Position numbers and translations under genes: made by a program
Notes under the pieces: generated by a model
Told to the model about the DNA's origin: nothing
What the model saw: only the letters and a program-made list of their open reading frames with translations
Databases searched by the model: none
Part shown: piece after piece, positions 7,334 to 14,029 of the stretch
Numbering within the stretch: position 1 is the first letter of the stretch
How the letters are laid out: each line of letters starts with the position of its first letter
Origin: Bradyrhizobium sp.
GTDB taxonomy: Bacteria > Pseudomonadota > Alphaproteobacteria > Rhizobiales > Xanthobacteraceae
DNA: 14,712 nucleotides
Assembly (NCBI GenBank): GCA_028290165.1
Contig: JAQGKJ010000021.1
Location: 1-14,712, forward strand
Reading direction: 5' to 3'

Positions 7334-8467
7334 ATGAATGAAGCCATCAGACCGGGGCCCGAAAACCCGCCGCAGGCCATTGCGACGCCTCAGCTTTCGG
7401 TCATCGTCCCCACCTTCAACGAGCGCGACAACGTCACGCCGCTGTTCCGGCGGCTGGAGGCGACGCTGGCTGGCGTCGCCTGGGAGGTCATCTTCGTCGA
7501 TGACAATTCCCCGGACGGTACCTGGGATGTGGTGCGGCAATTAGCTCGGCAGGATTCCCGCATCCGCTGTATCCGGCGGATCGGGCGGCGTGGCCTGTCG
7601 GGGGCCTGCATCGAGGGCATCCTGGCTTCGAGCGCGCCTTGCGCGGCGGTGATCGACGCCGACCTGCAGCACGACGAGTCGCAACTGCCAAAAATGCTGG
7701 CGCTGCTGCAAGCCGGTGAAGCCGATCTCGTGGTCGGCAGCCGCTATATCGCAGGCGGCAGCGCCGACAGCTTCAACAAGCAGCGCGCCGGAGCCAGCGC
7801 GCTCGCCACCGAAGTCGCAAAGCGGGTGCTGCGGGTCAAGATCGCCGATCCCATGAGCGGCTTCTTCATGATCCGCCGGGATCGCTTCGAACAGCTGGCG
7901 CCGCAGCTTTCGACGCAGGGCTTCAAGATCCTGCTCGATATCGTTGCCACCGCCCGCGGCAATCTGCGGGTGAAAGAAATTCCCTTCACCTTCGGCTCGC
8001 GCTTGCACGGCGAGAGCAAGCTCGACTCGATGGTGGCACTGGATTTCCTGGGGCTGGTGCTCGCCAAACTAACCCACGACGTGGTGTCGCTGCGTTTTTT
8101 GTTGTTTGCGATGGTCGGATCGCTCGGCCTGGTCGTGCATCTGGCCGCGTTGTTCATCGCGCTCAATGAGCTTGATTTGCTCTTTCCGCAAGCGCAGGCC
8201 TGCGGCGCGATTGTCGCGATGACCAGCAATTTCATCCTCAACAATTTCCTCACCTACCGCGACCAGCGGCTGAAGGGTTTTGCGATCCTGCGCGGTCTGT
8301 TGTTGTTTTATCTCGTCTGCAGCGTCGGGCTGTTTGCCAATGTCGGCGTCGCGTTCTCGGTTTACGATAAGCAGCCGATCTGGTGGCTGGCGGGAGCCGC
8401 CGGCGCGCTGATGGGCGTGGTATGGAATTACGCGATGTCCGGGCTGTTCGTCTGGCGCAAGCGATGA
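7334..8467 (+). CDS. Polyprenyl-phosphate glycosyltransferase (GT2) fused to GtrA domain
   Basis: A 377-aa two-domain protein. Residues ~20-240 are a DPM1-like GT2 domain, with LSVIVPTFNERDNV at 21-34, D56-D57 in FVDDNSPDGTW, the DAD triad at 108-110 followed by LQHDE, and DPMSGFFMIRR. From ~residue 250 a GtrA-type membrane domain has four hydrophobic helices and ends in positively charged WRKR. Enzymes of this type move a sugar from a nucleotide donor to undecaprenyl or dolichyl phosphate on the cytoplasmic face; the GtrA part is thought to help present or flip the lipid-linked sugar. The donor sugar cannot be read from sequence; mannose or glucose is typical. The GT39 gene begins 7 nt after the stop, so the pair very likely works together. 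No ribosome binding site precedes the ATG. Confidence 0.92.
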   Translation: MNEAIRPGPENPPQAIATPQLSVIVPTFNERDNVTPLFRRLEATLAGVAWEVIFVDDNSPDGTWDVVRQLARQDSRIRCIRRIGRRGLSGACIEGILASSAPCAAVIDADLQHDESQLPKMLALLQAGEADLVVGSRYIAGGSADSFNKQRAGASALATEVAKRVLRVKIADPMSGFFMIRRDRFEQLAPQLSTQGFKILLDIVATARGNLRVKEIPFTFGSRLHGESKLDSMVALDFLGLVLAKLTHDVVSLRFLLFAMVGSLGLVVHLAALFIALNELDLLFPQAQACGAIVAMTSNFILNNFLTYRDQRLKGFAILRGLLLFYLVCSVGLFANVGVAFSVYDKQPIWWLAGAAGALMGVVWNYAMSGLFVWRKR

Positions 8468-8474
8468 ACCTTCC

Positions 8475-9977
8475 ATGACACCGAACGATTTGCGGCTCGT
8501 CCGCAACACGGCGGTCACGATCCTGGCGCTGGTGGCGTTGCGGCTCGTCGCCGCCGCCTGGACGCCGCTGACCTTCGACGAAGCCTATTACTGGATGTGG
8601 TCGAAGCATCTGGCCGGCGGCTACTACGATCACCCGCCTGGCGTGGCAGCGGTGATCCGCCTCGGCACGATGCTGGCCGGCGATACCGAGCTCGGCGTGC
8701 GGCTGGTCTCGATCCTGCTGGCGCTGCCGATGAGCTGGGCGGTGTATCGCACCGCCATGATCCTGTTCGGCGGCCGGCGGGTGGCGGCGACCGCGACCAT
8801 CCTGCTCAACGTCAGCTTGATGGCGGCGGTCGGCACCCTGATCGTCACGCCGGACGCCCCGCTACTGGTGGCCTCCAGTTTTGTGCTGTTTTTTCTTGCA
8901 AAGGTGCTGGAGACCGGGCGTGGCGCCTGGTGGCTGGCCGTGGGCGCCGCGGTCGGCGCGGCGTTACTGTCGAAATACACCGCATTGTTTTTCGGCCCGG
9001 CGATCCTGATCTGGCTGGTGGTGGTCCCAAAACTGCGGCACTGGTTGATCTCACCGTGGCTCTATCTCGGCGGGCTCGTTTCGCTCCTGATATTTTCGCC
9101 GGTCATCCTCTGGAATGCCGATCACCACTGGGTCTCCTTCATCAAGCAGATCGGCCGCGCCAGGATCGAGGATTTCAAGCCGTCGTTCATCGGCGAACTG
9201 ATCCCGACCCAGATCGCCTTCGCAACGCCCCTGGTGTTCATCCTGGGCGCGATGGGGCTCTACGCGCTGCTCAAGCGCAATGCCGGCGCGTCCGCCGCGC
9301 GCATGCTGATCAATGCGACGTTCTGGACCATCGTGGCCTATTTCATCTGGCATTCGCTGCACGCGCGCGTCGAGGCCAACTGGTTTGGGCCGGTGTATCC
9401 GGCATTCGCGATCGCGGCCGCGGTCGCCGCCAACCTCACACGATGGGACGTGCGCCAGCAGCGTCTCGTCGATTTTTGCCTGCGCTGGGCCTCGCCGGTC
9501 GGCATCCTGATGTTTGCGCTGCTTATCGTGCAGGCCAATACCGGCGCGCTCACCGGCTATCGCCGCGACGCCACCGTGCGCAGCGTCGGCGTCGGCTGGC
9601 GCGAGTTGGCTAGCGAGATCGAAGCGGTCCGCGCGCGTGTCGGTGCGACCTGCGTGCTGGCGCCAGATTACGGCACCACCGGCTGGCTCGCCTTCTATCT
9701 GCCGAAAGGTACCTGCGTCGTGCAGCCAACGCAGCGCATCCGCTACGTCAATATGCCCGAGCCGGATCCCGCGCTGCTTGCGGGCAAGCTGCTCTATGTC
9801 GACGAAGCGCGGCCCGGCGGGCGGCCGTATCTGAATGAAGCTTTCGCGAGCGTCGAGCATGTCGCCGAGCTCAAACGCAAGCGCGGCCCGCTGACTATTG
9901 AAACCTACGTCATCGATCTCTTGGAGGGTCCGAAGCGCAGCGTGCTCGACCGTTCCCCGCCGCCGGAACTGGAGTAG
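8475..9977 (+). CDS. GT39/ArnT-like membrane glycosyltransferase
   Basis: A 500-aa polytopic inner-membrane protein of the PMT/ArnT superfamily, with roughly 10-12 hydrophobic segments up to residue ~360 and a soluble periplasmic C-terminal part. Family marks are the first periplasmic loop with D35-E36 (TFDEAYYWMWSKHLAGGYY), YYDHPPG at 50-56 and VTPDAPLL near residue 120. Such enzymes use a polyprenyl-phosphate sugar as donor and glycosylate lipid A, other envelope lipids, glycans or proteins on the periplasmic side. The donor is presumably made by the gene just upstream, with which it overlaps almost to the codon. The acceptor is unknown. There is no strong ribosome binding site, so translation is probably coupled to the upstream gene. 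Confidence 0.9.
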   Translation: MTPNDLRLVRNTAVTILALVALRLVAAAWTPLTFDEAYYWMWSKHLAGGYYDHPPGVAAVIRLGTMLAGDTELGVRLVSILLALPMSWAVYRTAMILFGGRRVAATATILLNVSLMAAVGTLIVTPDAPLLVASSFVLFFLAKVLETGRGAWWLAVGAAVGAALLSKYTALFFGPAILIWLVVVPKLRHWLISPWLYLGGLVSLLIFSPVILWNADHHWVSFIKQIGRARIEDFKPSFIGELIPTQIAFATPLVFILGAMGLYALLKRNAGASAARMLINATFWTIVAYFIWHSLHARVEANWFGPVYPAFAIAAAVAANLTRWDVRQQRLVDFCLRWASPVGILMFALLIVQANTGALTGYRRDATVRSVGVGWRELASEIEAVRARVGATCVLAPDYGTTGWLAFYLPKGTCVVQPTQRIRYVNMPEPDPALLAGKLLYVDEARPGGRPYLNEAFASVEHVAELKRKRGPLTIETYVIDLLEGPKRSVLDRSPPPELE

Positions 9978-10021
9978 GGGGCGTTCGCGTGCGCTGCTGG
10001 CGCGCCGTTCCCCCTACCTTC

Positions 10022-10121
10022 ATACCCCGTGAAAGCGGGGTATCCAGTACTCCGCGGCTTCTCGATTCTATCCCTGTTCTCTGGAATAATACTGGAGCGC
10101 CCGGTCAAGCCGGGCGATGAC
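10022..10121. repeat. Composite palindromic intergenic repeat
   Basis: Two perfect hairpins bracket an inverted pair. The first is ATACCCCG-TGAAAG-CGGGGTAT (10022-10043). The second is CGCCCGG-TCAAG-CCGGGCG (10098-10116), followed by ATGAC. Between them, TCCAGTA (10043-10049) and TACTGGA (10090-10096) are inverted. The element lies 44 nt after the GT39 stop and could stop or stabilise that transcript. This layout matches a repeat type I associate with Bradyrhizobium, from general knowledge. Confidence 0.75.
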
Positions 10122-10234
10122 ACTGAACATGACGACGACGGTGTCGAAAAAATAATCCGCCACCCTGTCGGATCGGCGCCCGTCGGAACGTCTTGCAAGC
10201 TCGGAACGTCAATCCATCAAGCCCGAGGTCCCAC

Positions 10235-10963
10235 ATGAGCAGTTCCACCCAGAAATCCCAGAGCAGTTCCACCCTAAAACCCGCCGCCGAGCTGGCGCGC
10301 GCGAGTGTTGTTCGTTTTCCCAATGAGAGCGCCGAATATCGCCGCGCCCGGGAGGCGCTGCTGGCGGAAGAGATCGAGCTGCGCCGCCACATAGAGCGCG
10401 TCGCGGAACAGCGCCGCAGGCTGCCGCCTGGCGGCGAGGTCAAAAAGAATTATGCCTTCGAGGGCGAGAAGGGGCCTGCGTCCTTCGCTGACCTGTTCGG
10501 CGACAAGAACACGCTCGTGGTCTACAATTACATGTTCGGTCCGCAGCGCGAGCGGCCGTGCCCGATGTGCACGTCGCTTCTGAGCGCGTGGGACGGTGAG
10601 GTGCCGGATATTCAACAGCGCGTCGCGCTCGCGGTCGTGGCGCGGTCGCCGATCGAGCGGCTCAAGGCGTTCAAGCGCGAGCGCGGCTGGCATCATCTGC
10701 CGCTGTATCAGGACCTCTCGGGCGAGTTCAGCCGCGACTATCATGCGCTGACCAAAGACGGCGGCGATGACGCGGCCTTCAACGCGTTCACGCGGAGCGA
10801 CGGTACAATCAGGCATTTCTGGGGCGGCGTGATGAACGGTGCCTCGGCCGATCCCGGACAGGATCCGCGCGGCGCACCCGATCTGATGCCGATCTGGACC
10901 ATCCTCGACGTGACGCCGGAAGGGCGCGGCACTGACTGGTATCCGAAGCTGCGTTACGCCTGA
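10235..10963 (+). CDS. DUF899 thioredoxin-like protein
   Basis: A 242-aa protein of the DUF899 family, which has a thioredoxin-like fold. The recognisable core is LVVYNYMFGPQRERPCPMC, where C109-P-M-C112 forms a CxxC pair in the position of a thioredoxin active site. Further features are GWHHLPLYQDLSGEFSRDY and the C-terminal DLMPIWTILDVTPEGRG. The role is unknown; redox or detoxification functions have been suggested for the family. No signal peptide is present. The N-terminus is low in complexity: a 14-nt direct repeat (10237-10250 and 10261-10274) duplicates the SSST segment. The start at 10235 is supported by GAGG at 10225-10228 with a 6-nt gap. The gene stands alone, follows the composite repeat, and ends in tandem stops TGA-TAA. 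Confidence 0.9.
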   Translation: MSSSTQKSQSSSTLKPAAELARASVVRFPNESAEYRRAREALLAEEIELRRHIERVAEQRRRLPPGGEVKKNYAFEGEKGPASFADLFGDKNTLVVYNYMFGPQRERPCPMCTSLLSAWDGEVPDIQQRVALAVVARSPIERLKAFKRERGWHHLPLYQDLSGEFSRDYHALTKDGGDDAAFNAFTRSDGTIRHFWGGVMNGASADPGQDPRGAPDLMPIWTILDVTPEGRGTDWYPKLRYA

Positions 10964-11049
10964 TAATGCTGGGTTGGGTCGCGCCGTTAACTACGTCTGT
11001 CCGTGAGTCCAAGGGGGACCTGTTGCGGCTGCCCCACATCCGCCCGCAC

Positions 11050-11065
11050 TTAATCCGCATTTAAC
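11050..11065. promoter_or_regulatory. CtrA-box match
   Basis: TTAATCCGCATTTAAC matches the alphaproteobacterial CtrA consensus TTAA-N7-TTAAC at every fixed base. It lies 107 nt upstream of the DUF2778 start, in an otherwise gene-free 208-bp region. It is a plausible site for cell-cycle control. Confidence 0.55.
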
Positions 11066-11147
11066 TAAAAGTCGCCTTAATGACGCTCCGCGCCTCTGCG
11101 AGACGCTTTGCCGCAACCATTCGTGCGGCGGCGTCGAGAGGAACAAA

Positions 11148-11171
11148 GTGGAACTTGTGGGCGCAAGGTGA
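11148..11171 (+). promoter_or_regulatory. Seven-codon leader minigene with own ribosome binding site
   Basis: AGAGGA (11137-11142) is followed 5 nt later by GTG, then six further sense codons and a TGA at 11169-11171, directly abutting the DUF2778 ATG. The best Shine-Dalgarno sequence in the region therefore serves this minigene, not the main start. This may be a leader that couples translation, or chance. Confidence 0.3.
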
Positions 11172-12311
11172 ATGAGTACGAGTGCGTGTGTTGATTTCCC
11201 GTCGTCTCATCGACGACGTTCATCCGGCAAAACCATCTCGCGCAGTTTTCTTGGCAGCGGAGCGGTCGCTTGTCTGGTGCTGGGCTGCGGCTGGACGGTA
11301 TACGCCAATATTTTCGCAGCCAGTGTTTACCCGACTATCGGCAGCACCAATTTCGATGCGCCTGTCATCAGGCGGCCGTCGGCTGTCGCCGTCAGGAGCG
11401 CGGCGCCGGCGGTCACGAATATCGTTGCGGCGTTATCCGATCCGCCGCTGCTGATTTCCGCGCCCGAAACCATCCCGCCCGGTCCATCGCTTTCGTTCGC
11501 GGACCGGTTTGCTGCGGCGTCGCCGCAAGGCGTCGAACCGAGGCCGCAGGCCGAACCCCCCAAACTGGCTGAAGCGGCCAGGCTGCAAGTAGAAGCGCCA
11601 AAGCTCGCCGAAGCCCGAAAGCCAAAGGAAGTTTCGCCACCGCCGGCGCGCGTTCAGCTTGCTGCCATCGCGCCAGCATCGCCGCCGCCTCCCGCCGAGC
11701 CTCCGCCTGCGAAAGCGCCAGCCAATTCCATCCGCGACATGGCGCAACGCGCCAAGGCCGCGGTGATGTCGATCGCCGGCGCCGACAAGCCATCGGTCTT
11801 TGAAAAGCTGTGGGGCAAGCCGCAACCGAAGGCGTCGCTATTGTCCTTCGCCTCCGCCGACGCCAGCGTCACCGGCAGCCTTGGATCAAGCCAGAACCCC
11901 GCGCTCGGCGGCACGCAGCCGCTCTACGATCGCTCGACCGCGGTCTACGATATTTCCGCTCACATGGTTTACCTGCCCGACGGCACCAAGCTCGAAGCGC
12001 ATTCCGGACTTGGCAACAAGCTTGACGATCCGAACTCCGCGAACATCAGAATGCGCGGCGTGACGCCGCCGCATATTTACGAGCTAAAGCCGCGCGAGGC
12101 GCTGTTCCACGGCGTGCCGGCGTTGCGGCTGACCCCGGTCGGCGGCGAGGAGGCGATCTACGGCCGCAGCGGCCTGCTCGCGCACACCTACATGCTCGGC
12201 CCCAACGGCGATTCCAACGGCTGCGTTTCGTTTCGGGATTACAACGCCTTCCTGAATGCCTATCGCAACCAGGGCATCAAGCGGCTGGCCGTGGTGGCAC
12301 GGGTGGAGTGA
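11172..12311 (+). CDS. Membrane-anchored DUF2778 (L,D-transpeptidase-like) protein
   Basis: A 379-aa envelope protein. After a basic N-terminus (HRRRSSGKTISRS) comes one TM anchor (residues ~25-50). Next is a long Ala/Pro-rich spacer, including the imperfect repeats PPKLAEAARLQVEAPKLAEARK and runs of Pro (~95-185), suited to crossing the periplasm. The C-terminal domain (~262-375) matches DUF2778. Its active-site signature AHTYMLGPNGDSNGCVSFRD places H338 and C351, the His/Cys pair typical of L,D-transpeptidase-like enzymes. DUF2778 includes the Tlde1 peptidoglycan-acting effectors, but this protein is anchored and sits alone, so it more likely remodels the cell's own wall. An in-frame TGA lies immediately before the ATG, so no longer start exists; AAGG is only 3 nt away. 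Confidence 0.85.
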   Translation: MSTSACVDFPSSHRRRSSGKTISRSFLGSGAVACLVLGCGWTVYANIFAASVYPTIGSTNFDAPVIRRPSAVAVRSAAPAVTNIVAALSDPPLLISAPETIPPGPSLSFADRFAAASPQGVEPRPQAEPPKLAEAARLQVEAPKLAEARKPKEVSPPPARVQLAAIAPASPPPPAEPPPAKAPANSIRDMAQRAKAAVMSIAGADKPSVFEKLWGKPQPKASLLSFASADASVTGSLGSSQNPALGGTQPLYDRSTAVYDISAHMVYLPDGTKLEAHSGLGNKLDDPNSANIRMRGVTPPHIYELKPREALFHGVPALRLTPVGGEEAIYGRSGLLAHTYMLGPNGDSNGCVSFRDYNAFLNAYRNQGIKRLAVVARVE

Positions 12312-12353
12312 GGCGCGCGTGGCGTTCGCCTGGCGGGCGCGCCCCGGAATGAC
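12312..12353. repeat. Partial REP-like repeat and hairpin after DUF2778 gene
   Basis: GGCGCGC (12312-12318) and GCGCGCC (12337-12343) can pair around a small inner hairpin, GGCG-TT-CGCC (12321-12330). The right part, 12336-12353, is an exact 18-nt inverted match to 13980-13997 in the left repeat of the GIY-YIG cassette and ends in GGAATGAC. It is probably a degraded copy of that repeat acting as the 3' hairpin of the upstream gene. Confidence 0.6.
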
Positions 12354-12430
12354 AGCCGAATTGTTGGTCCCGGATTGCGCTTCGCGCCATCTCCGCTATC
12401 TTGGCCGGAATGGTCAGGGCCGGATCATTC

Positions 12431-13189
12431 ATGACGTCAGTTCAAGAAGCAAGCCGACCTTCGCGATGGATCAGGACATCGCTGATCGTCATCGCCGTAA
12501 TCCTGCTGTCGATCATATTTTCCCCGATTCTGTTTCGTACCTTCCTGTTTCAGCCCTTCAATATCCCGGCCGCTTCGATGGTCCCCACATTGCTGGTGGG
12601 TGATTATTTGTTTGTCTCGAAATATGCCTATGGCTACACCCATTATTCGTTGCCATTCTCGCCGCGGCTGTTTTCAGGACGCATCTTCGGCTCGGCGCCG
12701 TTGCGCGGTGACGTCGTTGTATTCCGGTCACCGAAGAATGACTCATTCGATTACATCAAGCGCGTCGTTGGATTGCCCGGCGACCGCATTCAGATGACGC
12801 AAGGGCTTCTCTACATGAACGGCACGCCGGTGGCGCGAGAGCGGTTGACGGATTTTATGGGCGACGGGGATTCGTGCGGGGCGAATGGTGCCGGCACAAA
12901 GCGCTGGCGCGAAACCCTGCCGAACGGCGTCAGTTATGAGACACTGGACTGTGTCGACAACGGATTTTACGACAACACCAATGTTTACACGGTGCCGGAC
13001 GGCCATTTCTTCATGATGGGGGATAATCGCGACAATTCGACCGACAGCCGGGTGCTGTCGTCGATGGGCTATGTGCCGCTGGAAAATATCGTCGGCCGTG
13101 CCGGGCTGATCTTTTTCTCCCGCTCGCCTGGTTCAACCAGCACCGCGTCAGCCGTTCGTTCAGAGCGATTAGGCACGGTCGTTCATTGA
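12431..13189 (+). CDS. Type I signal peptidase (S26A)
   Basis: A 252-aa leader peptidase that cuts signal peptides from exported proteins on the outer face of the inner membrane. One TM anchor spans residues ~17-40. The catalytic Ser is S49 in IPAASMVPTLLVGD, and the general-base Lys is K110 in DYIKRVVGLPGD. The conserved box MMGDNRDNSTDSR is complete, so it should be active. Two cysteines (GDSCGANG and LDCVDNG) lie in the insertion region and could form a disulfide. It is isolated from rnc and other usual lepB partners, so I infer an additional paralogue. GC is low (hand count 368/660, 56%, over 12481-13140) against about 70% in the GT39 gene. I prefer the ATG at 12431 over that at 12401, because the TM anchor then sits at a normal distance from the N-terminus. 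Confidence 0.93.
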   Translation: MTSVQEASRPSRWIRTSLIVIAVILLSIIFSPILFRTFLFQPFNIPAASMVPTLLVGDYLFVSKYAYGYTHYSLPFSPRLFSGRIFGSAPLRGDVVVFRSPKNDSFDYIKRVVGLPGDRIQMTQGLLYMNGTPVARERLTDFMGDGDSCGANGAGTKRWRETLPNGVSYETLDCVDNGFYDNTNVYTVPDGHFFMMGDNRDNSTDSRVLSSMGYVPLENIVGRAGLIFFSRSPGSTSTASAVRSERLGTVVH

Positions 13190-13192
13190 GCG

Positions 13193-13276
13193 GCCGTTCG
13201 CTTCTCTGCCGTAATTCACCCCAGAAGGTGCGCTGACTGGGTCAATCCTCGTGCTTGCTCCCGGAGACCGAACGGC
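13193..13276. repeat. Short inverted repeat in intergenic region
   Basis: GCCGTTCG (13193-13200) and CGAACGGC (13269-13276) form perfect 8-bp inverted arms around 68 nt, just ahead of the GNAT gene. A third direct copy, GCCGTTCG, lies at 13151-13158 inside the signal peptidase gene. No function can be assigned. Confidence 0.3.
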
Positions 13277-13291
13277 GTTATCACCTCAAAT

Positions 13292-13843
13292 ATGTCGCAG
13301 CCCGATTTTCAGCCAACGTTGACCGGTCCGACCGTCATCATACGGCCGGTGGCCGCGGCTGATTGGCTGGAGTTGTTCGATGCCGGCTCCGATCCAGAAA
13401 TCTGGAAGGTGCATCCGCGCTCCAATCGCTACACCGAGCCCGCATTCAGAGAGTATTTCGACAGCGCGGTCGCTTCGAAAATGGCTTTTGTGTTCGTCGA
13501 CCGCGCGACCAGCCGGCTGATCGGCTCGAGCCGCTACCACGGCTATGACGCTGAGCGGAGCGAAGTCGAGATCGGCTGGACTTTCATTGTCCGCAGTCAT
13601 TGGGGCGGGGCGACCAATCGCGAAGTCAAGCGGCTGATGCTCGATCATGCCTTCACCTTCGTCGACACCGTCATCTTCTGGGTGGGCGAGAAAAACAGGC
13701 GCTCGCAGGGCGCGATGATCAAGATCGGGGGCGTGCGGCGCGATGGTCTCTTTACCCGAGAACTGTCCGGCGCAACGCCGCACTTCATCTTCGAAATCGG
13801 CAAACGTCAGTATCAGAAGGGCGGCCGGGCGCTGGTTGCCTGA
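13292..13843 (+). CDS. GNAT family N-acetyltransferase
   Basis: A 183-aa acetyltransferase of RimJ/RimL-like build, which would transfer acetyl from acetyl-CoA to an amine. Visible features are the N-terminal strand TVIIRPVAAADWLELFDA, GSSRYHGYDAERSEVEIGWTF, the CoA-binding loop region RSHWGGATNREVKRLML, and the late segment VGEKNRRSQGAMIKIGGVRRDG, where the last helix binds CoA. Length is normal for the family. The acceptor is unknown; options include a ribosomal protein N-terminus, an amino acid or an antibiotic. The ATG at 13292 has no clear ribosome binding site, but the GNAT fold begins a few residues in, so a later start is unlikely. A long minus-strand open frame covers the same span but has no recognisable product. 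Confidence 0.87.
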   Translation: MSQPDFQPTLTGPTVIIRPVAAADWLELFDAGSDPEIWKVHPRSNRYTEPAFREYFDSAVASKMAFVFVDRATSRLIGSSRYHGYDAERSEVEIGWTFIVRSHWGGATNREVKRLMLDHAFTFVDTVIFWVGEKNRRSQGAMIKIGGVRRDGLFTRELSGATPHFIFEIGKRQYQKGGRALVA

Positions 13844-13946
13844 GGTTCGCGTCGCACGGTTGTCATTGGGGATACGCATTCGCGCGAGGCGTTGGCCAGC
13901 GAAGTGATACTGTAGCACGAACCGCGAAGACCTTAACGCGAGTGGC

Positions 13947-13974
13947 TTGTCATGCGCACTCTAGCGCATAATAT
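13947..13974 (+). promoter_or_regulatory. Putative promoter reading into the GIY-YIG cassette
   Basis: TTGTCA (13947-13952) and TAATAT (13969-13974) are separated by 16 nt. The spacer itself is an inverted repeat, TGCGC-ACTCTA-GCGCA. Transcription would begin near 13980, at the outer edge of the left repeat, so the repeat hairpin would form the 5' leader of the nuclease mRNA. Confidence 0.4.
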
Positions 13975-13977
13975 TGT

Positions 13978-14027
13978 TCGTCATTCCGGGGCGCGCCACT
14001 TGGCGCGAGCCCGGAATCCATAACCCC
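13978..14027 (+). repeat. Left inverted repeat of GIY-YIG cassette (REP-like)
   Basis: A 50-nt repeat, 48/50 identical to the inverted copy at 14332-14381. It folds as ATTCCGGG (13983-13990) with CCCGGAAT (14010-14017), and inner CGCGCCA (13992-13998) with TGGCGCG (14001-14007) around a CT loop. The outer edge reads TCGTCATT and the inner edge ATAACCCC. Confidence 0.9.
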
Positions 14028-14029
14028 CG

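Noticed and set aside
6850..7380. A 176-codon minus-strand open frame in the region of the 62-aa gene
   Set aside because: It has Pro/Ser-rich composition, no domain and no supporting start signal, and it runs into the GT2 start region. The 62-aa frame is the more credible product, but neither is certain.
9051..9860. A 269-codon minus-strand open frame within the GT39 gene
   Set aside because: It is fully antisense to a well-supported membrane enzyme, with low-complexity charged composition and no family features.
10022..10121. The composite repeat as a CRISPR fragment or rho-independent terminator
   Set aside because: There are no regularly spaced direct repeats, and neither hairpin is followed by a T-run. 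A dispersed palindromic repeat explains it better.
11172..12311. DUF2778 protein as a type VI secretion effector
   Set aside because: It has an N-terminal membrane anchor, and no VgrG, PAAR, Hcp or immunity gene is nearby, so the effector reading is unsupported.
13286..13918. A 210-codon minus-strand open frame over the GNAT gene
   Set aside because: The plus-strand frame encodes a clear GNAT fold. The antisense product has no motif, and its frame runs past the gene by chance.
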